Origin: CAZKJL01 sp964553135
GTDB taxonomy: Bacteria > Patescibacteriota > Gracilibacteria > Peribacterales > Peribacteraceae
Reading direction: 5' to 3'
Length of the DNA stretch: 64,000 nucleotides
NCBI GenBank assembly: GCA_964553135.1
Contig: CAZKJL010000001.1
Coordinates: 806,001 to 870,000 of the forward strand
The notes below the pieces were generated by a model. That model worked only from the letters and a program-made list of their open reading frames with translations, ran no database searches and was not told where the DNA came from. A program made the position numbers and the translations under genes. Positions 16,118 through 24,307 of the stretch are shown here, in pieces; position 1 is the first letter of the stretch, and every line of letters starts with the position of its first letter.

Positions 16118-16739
16118 GGGATCGCTGATTGGAATCTGCTAAATCTTTAGGAGGAGTGCCCTGATTGATTTGCTGGTTCTGCGCGAAGAATGCGTTCTTT
16201 GCTTTCACATGAATTGGTGGATTGCATATGTTTTGTAGTGCTTGAGTGAGGCGAATGATTTGATCATTCGCAGTCTCAATACCTAGACGTGCTTCTTTCA
16301 GATACTTAGTTTTATCGGGGTTGTAGTTATAAGAAACCCGTGTGTCATCTTCACTCGATTGATATTTGGTCCCGTAGAGCATTTTTTCATAAGACCAACA
16401 CATGCTCCATGCGGCTACCAAGCGATCAATGAGAAGACGCTTTATGGCAGTATCTCCCTTAAATTCTTCTGTAAGTTCTTTGTGTAAGCGCTCAGAGGCA
16501 GGTCTCATCAGTTTATCAGTGATAGCTACAGGCAACTGCCCCGCATGGAGGGTTAAACGTGCCATCACCCGTTTCTCCACTTCACTTGCCTCCTCGTATT
16601 CAGCTTTGGTTAATTTCTTCTTCGATTGCTTTTCTAGAAGCCTACAAAATGTGAGGTCATCGACACGATCTGTATAAGCCAGCTCCGATTCTTCGGGCTT
16701 CTTCGGATTTTCTTTGATGATGAGTGCGAGGCTTGTCAT
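16095..16739 (-). CDS. Hypothetical protein, 214 residues
   Basis: Not recognised. It is mainly helical and hydrophilic with a cluster of Lys/Glu, an RLLIDRLVAAWSMCWSYEKML segment and a Gln/Asn-rich C-terminus. The ATG at 16739 (MTSLALIIKENP) is preferred over one 39 bases upstream, which would overlap the preceding gene. The gap to that gene is 16 bases, suggesting an operon of the three minus-strand genes here. It shares the low G+C of the island. Confidence 0.5.
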   Translation of the reverse strand: MTSLALIIKENPKKPEESELAYTDRVDDLTFCRLLEKQSKKKLTKAEYEEASEVEKRVMARLTLHAGQLPVAITDKLMRPASERLHKELTEEFKGDTAIKRLLIDRLVAAWSMCWSYEKMLYGTKYQSSEDDTRVSYNYNPDKTKYLKEARLGIETANDQIIRLTQALQNICNPPIHVKAKNAFFAQNQQINQGTPPKDLADSNQRSHASNPSH

Positions 16740-16755
16740 TGTGAAAAGAGTAATT

Positions 16756-17742
16756 TTACAAATCGAACCCATTTTCATTGTTCATATTCACGTCCAAAGC
16801 AGCTGCTAAAGGCGGTTGATTTCCCATTCGGGCGCTTTGAATCCTTTGAAGCTCGTGAAGCGAATGCATAAACATTCGGTGAAGATTGGACTCCCCACGG
16901 TGGAGCGCCAACATCTCTTTCTCTGGTGGAACCAGCCTTGAATCCTCCTCTGCCATATCGCATTGCAATTCCATATCCTCCCACATCCGCAATCGCACCT
17001 TTGCGTTTTCCAGCATGTATCCAGCGAATTCGCGGGCAATTTTTGTCATCTCTATCAATGTCTGTTTATCCGCTTCAGAAAGATTAGGATCAATGATCCT
17101 GTCCTCCCAACGAACTGCTTCAAGCTTCATGCCGCCCACCCGTGACTGAGCTACGAAATCAAAATCCAGGATATGTTTGATCTGTGAGAACTCATGCGTT
17201 GTGCCGAACCTATCCTTCAGCTGCTCACGAAAGTGTGGGCTAAGAGGGAGTCCAAACCAGTCCAAAAAGGTAACAAAATTATCAACAGACTCAACGAGTG
17301 ACTTACATACAAGACTTGTACGGAAATGCTCAATATAGTCGATTGTTGGTCGCTCTGCATGTAGGAGCAGGTGCTGTTCATCCTCAAGACAGTGCTTCAT
17401 CCTCGCCTCCATGCGCCCTTTTAAGACCATCGCACTTTCAGCTCTGGTAATACGCGCAAGTCTCCATTGAAGCGAAACAATCCTATCTACGAGAGTCGTT
17501 TCAATAATTCCTACGGGGTGTAGCTCTCCAAAGTATTGTGATCGTATATCTTTATACAGCTCTTCATCCTCTATTTCCTCCAGGACTACAGCCTTTGAGA
17601 AAATCCCGTACTTAGTCGCGTTCTTACTAGCTACGGCTTTACCCTGTGGTGTTTTCACACCTCCTAGAAGCGCATTATTGCGATTTGCCGATAGCTGCTT
17701 ATCGGAGATTGAGGTGGTCATGGTTAAAATATAGTTTGCCAC
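16756..17742 (-). CDS. Conserved hypothetical protein of the NAxxxGxKTPxGKAxxxxNAxKxG type
   Basis: A 328-residue protein; the frame opens with GTG at 17742, and an ATG 21 bases further in (17721) is an equally likely start. The N-terminus carries SANRNNALLGGVKTPQGKA followed by SKNATKYGIFSK. This signature is seen in many uncharacterised bacterial proteins, often encoded near mobile DNA. The rest is helical with many Arg and acidic residues. No catalytic motif is seen. It is the last gene of the low-G+C stretch; a clear rise in G+C begins right after it. Confidence 0.6.
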   Translation of the reverse strand: MANYILTMTTSISDKQLSANRNNALLGGVKTPQGKAVASKNATKYGIFSKAVVLEEIEDEELYKDIRSQYFGELHPVGIIETTLVDRIVSLQWRLARITRAESAMVLKGRMEARMKHCLEDEQHLLLHAERPTIDYIEHFRTSLVCKSLVESVDNFVTFLDWFGLPLSPHFREQLKDRFGTTHEFSQIKHILDFDFVAQSRVGGMKLEAVRWEDRIIDPNLSEADKQTLIEMTKIAREFAGYMLENAKVRLRMWEDMELQCDMAEEDSRLVPPEKEMLALHRGESNLHRMFMHSLHELQRIQSARMGNQPPLAAALDVNMNNENGFDL

Positions 17743-17899
17743 AGCCCAACCAATTTTCGTAGGGTGAAGTTTGGGATAAAGGAAATCTGACAGTGTGTTA
17801 TTGCTTCAGGATGCAGCAAGAGCAGGAAGTTCAAATGCCTGATGTGGTTCTGCCCAAAAAGTTCTGATAGCCTCTACTACGGGCCACCATTTTTTTTGA

Positions 17900-19777
17900 T
17901 CACTCCGCTACACCGTCCTTTTTCATCCGCAGCACAAGCCCGATGGCGATGGGATTTGAGGAATCGATTTTCAGAGCTTGCGTCAGGAGCTTTGCAGCTC
18001 CATCGACGTCCTTTCTGTCGTACAGAAGAATCGCCAAGCTGGAGAGTGCATCGGGATCGTCGGGCTTGAGCTTCAGAGACGCGCGGTACATTGCTTCCGC
18101 CTCGGCGGGACGTCCCGCTTTCTCGTACGTACCGCCCAGGTTGTAGTACGCCTCCACGAATGCAGGGCGCAATTCGATGGATCTCTTGAGCGTCAGAATC
18201 GCGTTGTTCCAGTCTCCGAGTTCCAGGTATACCGCACCCAGATTATTCAGCGCATTCACGTACGCAGGGTCGATGGTGAGAGCCCGGTTGTACTCGCGGA
18301 TCGCACTTTCCGTGTCTCCTCTGCGCCAGTAAATGTTCGCGAGTCCGTAGTGCGCATCGGAAGTTTCCGGCGACTCCAGCACGACTTGCTGCAGCTGTGC
18401 GAGCGCTTCGTCGTCACGCTTCATCGCCGAAAGAATGGTTGCGCGATTGACGAGGCTTCGCGGATCCCTCTTGATGGCGATGGCTGCATCCATTTCCGCG
18501 AGGGCTTCGGACAACTTGTCACGCAGCAGATATTCCATGCCCAGGTTGTTGTGGGCGACGCGGGAATTCGGGTACACCGTGATCGCATGAGCGTACAAGC
18601 CCGTGCTTGTGGCCCATACCTTGGTCTGACTCGCGGACATGAACGCACTGATGACGAGCACGACGCAGCTCACGATGACGATGTGGTTTCGTGCAGCACG
18701 TTCCGCTCTTGCGGTTGGCCGGTTCAGGCGGTACGAGGCGAGCACGCCGAGGATGAGAAGCAAGCCGATCATCGGCAGATACGCATAGCGGTCGGATGCG
18801 AAATACAGGTCTCCGCCTTTGGCGAAGTTGGTGAACGTCGGCAATAACGTGACGAGATAGATGAGAAGACCGATGGCGACGTGTCGTGCCCTGCGCCACG
18901 ACCATACGGTGAGCACAATGAGCAGTACCGTGAAGAGAAGCGGCAGAATGAAGTCCGCGGACAACAATTTGACGGATGCCGTATACGGATAGACGACCGA
19001 GAGATTCGTCGGCATGAAAAATTTCAGGACGTAGAAGGACGTGCTCTTTCCTGCCATCAGAATTTTCTGCAGCAGGGTCGTCGAGACGAGCAGCTTGGCT
19101 TTACCGAACAGCGCCACGATGATGAAGATGGCCGACAGGCAGATATGCGGAATCACGGCGGCGATTCGCTTTCCGCTCAAGCGGATGCCGTGCCACGCGT
19201 ACATCAGGACAAGGATTGCAGGGAGCATCGCCGCCATGACCTTGGAAAGCAGGGCAAGCAGCAAGAAAAGAACGGACGCCACGTACGATTTCTTCCTCGC
19301 ATCATCGCGCACATACCGAATGAAGGCGGTGAGCGACAGAAGCGCGAAGAACGTGGAAAGGACGTCTTTTCTTCCCGATGCCCAGACGACCGCCTCGGTG
19401 TTGAGCGGATGAATCGCAAAAAGCAGGCCGAGCCCCAGCGCAAGCCATCCGTTCTCAAGCAAAAGATACAGAACGAGCGTTACCAGAAGAGCGTTCAGCG
19501 TGTGCAAAACGATGTTCGTGAAATGGAACATGAACGGCGCCCCGTTTCCGATGCTCCAGTCGATTTGGTACGACACAAGTGTGAGCGGAATGTAGAGCTC
19601 GGGATCGTACGACGAGAATGCCTTACCGATGGTCGAGAAATTCATTTGCTGGACCACAGGGTTGTCCGTGATGAGCAGGTTGTCGTCCCACGACACGAAT
19701 TCCGAATGCAAGGACGACCCGAACACTGCGAAAGTGACGGCAAAGAAGATCGCCGCGATCAGCGCGTACACTTTCAT
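17900..19777 (-). CDS. TMTC-like polytopic membrane protein with C-terminal TPR repeats
   Basis: A 625-residue protein. About nine to eleven membrane helices fill residues 1-390, with an early WDDNLL motif and the HPLNTEAVVWASGRKD loop typical of the TMTC/DUF1736 group, which are GT-C-fold O-mannosyltransferases in eukaryotes. At least five TPR units follow (about 400-620; for example AHNNLG, NALNNLGAVYLELGDWNNAI). The bacterial homologues are assumed to glycosylate proteins or glycans outside the membrane. The ATG at 19777 is chosen because it overlaps the upstream TGA (ATGA); a GTG 33 bases earlier is less likely. It is the first high-G+C gene after the island. Confidence 0.75.
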   Translation of the reverse strand: MKVYALIAAIFFAVTFAVFGSSLHSEFVSWDDNLLITDNPVVQQMNFSTIGKAFSSYDPELYIPLTLVSYQIDWSIGNGAPFMFHFTNIVLHTLNALLVTLVLYLLLENGWLALGLGLLFAIHPLNTEAVVWASGRKDVLSTFFALLSLTAFIRYVRDDARKKSYVASVLFLLLALLSKVMAAMLPAILVLMYAWHGIRLSGKRIAAVIPHICLSAIFIIVALFGKAKLLVSTTLLQKILMAGKSTSFYVLKFFMPTNLSVVYPYTASVKLLSADFILPLLFTVLLIVLTVWSWRRARHVAIGLLIYLVTLLPTFTNFAKGGDLYFASDRYAYLPMIGLLLILGVLASYRLNRPTARAERAARNHIVIVSCVVLVISAFMSASQTKVWATSTGLYAHAITVYPNSRVAHNNLGMEYLLRDKLSEALAEMDAAIAIKRDPRSLVNRATILSAMKRDDEALAQLQQVVLESPETSDAHYGLANIYWRRGDTESAIREYNRALTIDPAYVNALNNLGAVYLELGDWNNAILTLKRSIELRPAFVEAYYNLGGTYEKAGRPAEAEAMYRASLKLKPDDPDALSSLAILLYDRKDVDGAAKLLTQALKIDSSNPIAIGLVLRMKKDGVAE

Positions 19778-20298
19778 CGCAAAAGGCTTTGCGAACGAAG
19801 TAATGTCCACAGCGTCAGTCCAAGCAGCCCGATGATGACGGTGAAGAGCGGAACGACCGGGACGGTTTCCACATCTTTCGCAGCGGATCCGGGCTTGATA
19901 TCGAGCCGGAATTCGGCCGTCGCCATCGGTTTGTCATCGTGTGAAAAATCGGAGGACAGAATCCAATTTCCTGATTTCGTGGGGGTGAAATTCGCAAAGA
20001 CCTTGTTCTGCTCGGTTTTGACGATCAATTTTTCGTACTGGACGACGGATCCTGAAAAGACGCGAAGCTTCACGGACGTGAAGTCGGAGAGCGACGTGGG
20101 AGCACCGTTCTTTGTTTCGTACAGAGCAATGTCCAGCAGGGCTTCCTGCCCCACGACGAAGCCGTCCTCGTATCCGATGTCGACGAGTCGTGAGCCCGCA
20201 CGCTTTTCGAATGACTCTTCCCCTCCTCCGTGTGCCAGCACGATGCATGGCAACAGAGCGGCGGCGACTGCGAAGGACGTCAGCGACGTGCGAATCAT
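19774..20298 (-). CDS. Exported single-pass protein with C-terminal membrane anchor
   Basis: A 174-residue protein with a signal peptide (cleavage near VLAHG), an extracytoplasmic beta-rich domain of about 110 residues, and a C-terminal helix (VVPLFTVIIGLLGLTLWTLL). HGGGEE just after the signal could bind metal. The layout resembles small envelope proteins with a FixH/YtkA-like domain (VKLRVFSG ... NWILSSDFSHDDKPMATAEFRLDIKP), but the assignment is tentative. It is coupled to the TMTC-like gene by a 4-base overlap. Confidence 0.6.
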   Translation of the reverse strand: MIRTSLTSFAVAAALLPCIVLAHGGGEESFEKRAGSRLVDIGYEDGFVVGQEALLDIALYETKNGAPTSLSDFTSVKLRVFSGSVVQYEKLIVKTEQNKVFANFTPTKSGNWILSSDFSHDDKPMATAEFRLDIKPGSAAKDVETVPVVPLFTVIIGLLGLTLWTLLRSQSLLR

Positions 20299-20335
20299 GT
20301 ACGAATCGTACCAGCCCGGGAAATCCTCGTCACGA

Positions 20336-21502
20336 TTACCCTGCCCGGAAGGCGGCCCACGCTTGCTTGAGAGGCAGAAACATCAGAAATGCGCGCAAAT
20401 CCGCGGCACGACGCATGATCCAGCCGACGCGGCCGAACATGGTGATGCCGTGGTATACGGTCGCCGCCCACCCGCTCCCGACCGGAACGGAGTACGCGGG
20501 AAGAGGTTGAACATACGGCGCAATCTCCTTTTTCGCGACGCGCGCTGCGATGGCTTTTGCGACGTAGTCGGCATCGGCTATGGCGGTTTGAGCCATGCCG
20601 GAATATTTCGTCGAGGCTGCATCCCCGATGGCGAAAACGTTTTCAAAACCCTGAGCGCGCATGCGGTCATCGACGACGATGCGACCCCGCTTGTCGAGCG
20701 GCAGGCCCATGAGGGAACTTGTGACCCGCGCAGCCTTCATTCCGGCGGTCCAGATGATCGTCTTTGACTTCATCTGCATGTCCTTCATGACCAGCTCGGC
20801 CGTATCTTCGCGAATGACGGAACGGTTCAGGAAAACGTTGACGCCGAGTGAGTGCAATCGCTTCAGAACTTTTGCCGAGACTTTTTCGGACAACAGCCCG
20901 AGCACGCGCGGCATCGCCTCGATGAGATCGATCGTAATGAGTGACGCATCGATGCCGTGGATGCCGGCAAGCTTCCTCGTGTAGGCCGGAAGTTCGCTCG
21001 CGAGCTCCACGCCCGTCGCACCGCCTCCGATGACGATGAAGTGCAGAAGTGCGGTCTTCTCTTCCGGTGCTGCGGTCTTGGCAGTCTCGAATACCTCCGT
21101 CATGTGCGTGCGGAGCTTCAGGGATTCATCGGCCGTGCGGATTCCGAACGAATGTTCATCCGCTCCCGGGATTCCGAAAAACGACGATTCGCTGCCGGAG
21201 GCGACGATGAGCGTGTCGTACGAATACTTGGATCCGCTGACGCCTACGGCGATCTTGGCAGCGGTGTCCACGGATGCAACGGAGTCTTTCACGTGCTCAA
21301 CGCTTTTGCCCTTCAGGAGCGATGCGTACGAAATGCATGTTTCGAGTGCGGAACCGCCCGTTGCCAGGCGATAGTTGGCCGCGTAGTACTGCATGTACGT
21401 TTTGGGATCAATGAGCTTGGTATGCACGCCTGAAACGCGCGAAAGACGCTGCGCAAGCCGAACGCCGCCGAATCCACCGCCGATGATCAGGATCGTGTGC
21501 AT
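20336..21502 (-). CDS. Type II NADH dehydrogenase-like FAD-dependent oxidoreductase
   Basis: A 388-residue member of the pyridine nucleotide-disulfide oxidoreductase family, closest to NDH-2. An FAD-binding Rossmann motif (IIGGGFGGVRLAQRL) is at the N-terminus, an NAD-binding motif (VIGGGATGVELASEL) is near residue 155, and the FAD-contacting GDAAS is near residue 300. NDH-2 oxidises NADH and passes electrons to quinone without proton pumping. The C-terminal region is amphipathic, as needed for membrane binding. In an organism that otherwise looks fermentative it may serve as an NADH or oxygen sink. ATG 21502 is used; upstream in-frame Met codons lie in or before a TGCTATAAT extended -10 at about 21523-21531. 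Confidence 0.85.
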   Translation of the reverse strand: MHTILIIGGGFGGVRLAQRLSRVSGVHTKLIDPKTYMQYYAANYRLATGGSALETCISYASLLKGKSVEHVKDSVASVDTAAKIAVGVSGSKYSYDTLIVASGSESSFFGIPGADEHSFGIRTADESLKLRTHMTEVFETAKTAAPEEKTALLHFIVIGGGATGVELASELPAYTRKLAGIHGIDASLITIDLIEAMPRVLGLLSEKVSAKVLKRLHSLGVNVFLNRSVIREDTAELVMKDMQMKSKTIIWTAGMKAARVTSSLMGLPLDKRGRIVVDDRMRAQGFENVFAIGDAASTKYSGMAQTAIADADYVAKAIAARVAKKEIAPYVQPLPAYSVPVGSGWAATVYHGITMFGRVGWIMRRAADLRAFLMFLPLKQAWAAFRAG

Positions 21503-21582
21503 ATGTGTGTTTGTCCCCGTCATTATAGCAGAAAATCGATCCAAAATCGACCGCTGTATGGCTTCAGCGAGGCTGTGGAAGC

Positions 21583-23913
21583 CTATTTCACCACTTCAAA
21601 GCGCTCCGATGCGACGAGTGAACCGGCTTTGGCTTCGAGCAGATGCATTCCGGGCAGGGGTTTCCACGAGAATTTGAAATCCGGCGCGACGCCCGTACCC
21701 ACCTTTTTGCCGTTGAGAAACCAGTCGACGCTCCGGATTCCGCCGCCGGCGCTCGCCTCAAAGGAAATCATCTCATGGTCGTCGGGAATGACGGGATCCA
21801 GGAGGTACGTGGCACCCGCGCCCGGATGCGTAATCGTCAGGGACGCCGCTTCTTGGTATGCAGGAAGGGAACTCCCTCCCGAGCAGAGCGGCGAGGTCGT
21901 TTCCGGTATCGACTTCCATCCGTTGTCCCTGGCCCAACGGCGAAGGTCCGGCGGGAATATGGCAAACACTTGGTGCTTGATGACGTTTTTCGGACACGCA
22001 TCGGTGGCGCGAAGTCCGTTTCGCAAGTCGATCGCAACGTCGACGTACATGTCATCCTTCTCCTTTGGTTCCGTTCCTGCAACGAAATGCTCCTCGAGCG
22101 ACGTGGGACAGAGGTCGGTTTTCAATTTTCCCGACAATCTGCAAATCATCGCATCAACGATTCCGGAAGGCCTGCTGAATGGTGTCTTCGGCAGCCGTTC
22201 CATCGCTTCCATCATGACATCATGGAAAATGGGCCCCGCCCCCGTAACGCCGGACGTATCGCGCATGGGACTGTTGTCGGCATTGCCGACCCATACTCCG
22301 ACGATGCGGCTCGGCGTGTAGCCGATGGTCCAGTTGTCACGCGAGTTTCTCGTGGTGCCGGTTTTCGCCGCGACGGGAAAATCGAAGTTGAGCGGCCCGT
22401 CCCGTCCGAATTCGGCGGTTCGTGCTTCATCGTCGCTGAGAATGTCGGAGATGAGCCAGGCGACCCGCGCATCGAGTATTTGCGTTCCCTCCGACTTTTT
22501 TTCATCGAGCAGAGATCGCTCGACGAGCGTCTTTCCGGCTCGTGGGAACATTGCGTACGAACGGGAGAGCTCCAGAAGCGTCACCTCGGCATCTCCGAGC
22601 GTGAGGGCGAGGCCATAGTGCTCCGGCGTTTGATTGAGCGTAGAAATTCCCGTCGCCTGCAAGAAGGACAGCAGCGGCTTCACGCCGACGAGATCGACGG
22701 TCTTCACGGCAGCGATGTTGTACGAATTGGCGAGTGCTTCACGAATGCGTACGAGCCCGTGTTCGCCGTAGTCGTAGTTGCGAGGAACGTACGGATTGCC
22801 GTCCTGAGTGAGAAAACGCGCTTCCACATCGGCGATCGTGGTAGCCGCAGTTTGGCCGTTTGCGAGGGCCAAAGCATAGGTGAAGGGCTTGAGTGCGGAG
22901 CCCGGCTGACGTGCAGAGACGGCGACGTTCACCGCTCCGTCATGCTCGGCATCGAAATAGTCGCGCGATCCGACCATCGCCAGAATGTCGCCCGTCGTCG
23001 CATCGAGGACCACGACGGCCGCGGCCGTCACGTTTTTGTCCGCCAACTCGTCGACCTTTCGCGCCACGATGCGTTCCACGGCGCGCTGCAAATCCACATC
23101 CAGTGTCGTACGCACTTCTTCGAGCTGCGCGACTTCGGGATGATTTTCCAGGACCCAAAAAACGAAATGAGGGGCTTCGATCAAGACTTTCCCGTGCGAC
23201 AGACGAAGCGGCTCTGCGATGGCATCGTCGTAATCCTCTTGGGTCAGAACATCGGTATCGAACATCGCGCGGAGAACCAGATCTCTACGCTTCTTGGCCG
23301 CTGCGGGATCCTTGAAGGGATTCAGTGACGACGGGGCGTTCAGGAGCCCTACGAGGAGTGCCGACTCACCCGTGGAAAGGACGGACGGATCTTTATCAAA
23401 GTACGTTTTGGCCGCTGCCTTGAGTCCGTACGACTGCTGACCGAAGAACGCAGTATTCAAATATCGCTCCAGAATTTTGTCTTTGTCGTACGCGGCGTTC
23501 AGTTTGAGTGCAAGCCAGGCCTCTCGAATCTTGTACCATATCGTTCGTTTCTTCGGAGCGAGTGCGATGCGAATCGTTTGTTGGGAGATGGTGCTTCCGC
23601 CTTCCACGATTCTTCCCGCTTTCAGGTCGTGCCATGCCGCACGAAGCATGCCGCGGGCACTCAGTCCCGGATTCGTACGGAACGTTCTGTCCTCGGTGGC
23701 GATGAGCCCATCCGTGACGGACGTCGGAATGTCGGACAACGGCACGTCGATCTTGAGTCCGTTGCTCCGTAGTTCATATAAGGTGTTCCCGTTTCTGTCC
23801 AAAATCCGCGTCGTCGATGGCCCGACATCCGTCAGAGCCGCCGGCAATGGCCAAAACCATGCTGCAAGGACGATGATGAGCAGTGCCGAAAGACTGACCG
23901 AAAGTCGTTTCAT
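21583..23913 (-). CDS. pbpC: Penicillin-binding protein 1C (bifunctional transglycosylase/transpeptidase)
   Basis: A 776-residue class A PBP, close to the length of PbpC of E. coli. A membrane anchor (8-24) precedes the GT51 glycosyltransferase domain with ATEDRTF (Glu74) and EGGSTISQQ. The transpeptidase domain has SxxK in QPGSALKPFTY, SxN in NSYNIAAV and KTGT in AAKTGTTRNSRDNW. A C-terminal BiPBP_C-type beta domain (GAGATYLLDP ... VDWFLNGKKVGTG) is present. It polymerises and cross-links peptidoglycan. The alpha-2-macroglobulin gene lies upstream on the same strand, the same association as the E. coli pbpC/yfhM pair. Confidence 0.95.
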   Translation of the reverse strand: MKRLSVSLSALLIIVLAAWFWPLPAALTDVGPSTTRILDRNGNTLYELRSNGLKIDVPLSDIPTSVTDGLIATEDRTFRTNPGLSARGMLRAAWHDLKAGRIVEGGSTISQQTIRIALAPKKRTIWYKIREAWLALKLNAAYDKDKILERYLNTAFFGQQSYGLKAAAKTYFDKDPSVLSTGESALLVGLLNAPSSLNPFKDPAAAKKRRDLVLRAMFDTDVLTQEDYDDAIAEPLRLSHGKVLIEAPHFVFWVLENHPEVAQLEEVRTTLDVDLQRAVERIVARKVDELADKNVTAAAVVVLDATTGDILAMVGSRDYFDAEHDGAVNVAVSARQPGSALKPFTYALALANGQTAATTIADVEARFLTQDGNPYVPRNYDYGEHGLVRIREALANSYNIAAVKTVDLVGVKPLLSFLQATGISTLNQTPEHYGLALTLGDAEVTLLELSRSYAMFPRAGKTLVERSLLDEKKSEGTQILDARVAWLISDILSDDEARTAEFGRDGPLNFDFPVAAKTGTTRNSRDNWTIGYTPSRIVGVWVGNADNSPMRDTSGVTGAGPIFHDVMMEAMERLPKTPFSRPSGIVDAMICRLSGKLKTDLCPTSLEEHFVAGTEPKEKDDMYVDVAIDLRNGLRATDACPKNVIKHQVFAIFPPDLRRWARDNGWKSIPETTSPLCSGGSSLPAYQEAASLTITHPGAGATYLLDPVIPDDHEMISFEASAGGGIRSVDWFLNGKKVGTGVAPDFKFSWKPLPGMHLLEAKAGSLVASERFEVVK

Positions 23914-24050
23914 GGGTGTTCAAGAGTACCACGTTTGCCCCAAGGACGACTTCAGAGGACCGCAAGAACCTCTGACGCAAAGCGAAAACTCCTCTATTCG
24001 TCACATCGTCGGTTCGGCGGATCGACGCAGGTCTGCCATGTCCCGACAAT

Positions 24051-24269
24051 ATGCCCATGGAACGATTCCACGCAGGGCCTAGTTCCCGTGACCGTCTGCA
24101 ACCGTATAACTTGCCGGCATCCGCGACGCTCGCACGGGCGCGCGTGGCGGCAGAAACCACGGAGGTAGCGAGGCTTGTCGGCGAAATCGGAGAAACATAT
24201 CGATCCGACATCACGCCGCAGTGCTTCGACGAATGGTGGGACGGCCCGCTCATACGACCGCAGGGATAA
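24051..24269 (+). CDS. Possible small hypothetical protein, 72 residues
   Basis: This ORF fills most of the 394-base gap between pbpC and the alpha-2-macroglobulin gene and ends just before a terminator. The product is hydrophilic and mixed in composition (RVAAETTEVARLVGEIGETYRSD) with no known motif. Codon use looks like its surroundings. It could start at the second Met, two codons on. Nothing else is seen in this gap apart from the terminator. Confidence 0.4.
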   Translation: MPMERFHAGPSSRDRLQPYNLPASATLARARVAAETTEVARLVGEIGETYRSDITPQCFDEWWDGPLIRPQG

Positions 24270-24270
24270 C

Positions 24271-24301
24271 AAAAAGGCCCCGCAATCGCGAGGCCTTTTT
24301 T
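24271..24301. terminator. Bidirectional intrinsic terminator
   Basis: AAAAAGGCC at 24271-24279 pairs with GGCCTTTTT at 24292-24300, extended by an inner CGC/GCG stem, with an A-run and a T-run at the two ends. It can end transcription from the alpha-2-macroglobulin gene (minus) and from the small ORF (plus). Confidence 0.85.
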
Positions 24302-24307
24302 GAGTGC

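Noticed and set aside
18881..20767. Long plus-strand ORF (628 codons) opposite the TMTC-like, exported-protein and NADH dehydrogenase-like genes
   Set aside because: Antisense shadow: crosses three real genes, Arg/Asp/His-rich with no domain; arises from high third-position G+C on the opposite strand.
21643..23328. 561-codon plus-strand ORF opposite pbpC
   Set aside because: Antisense to an unambiguous penicillin-binding protein; composition is atypical and motif-free.
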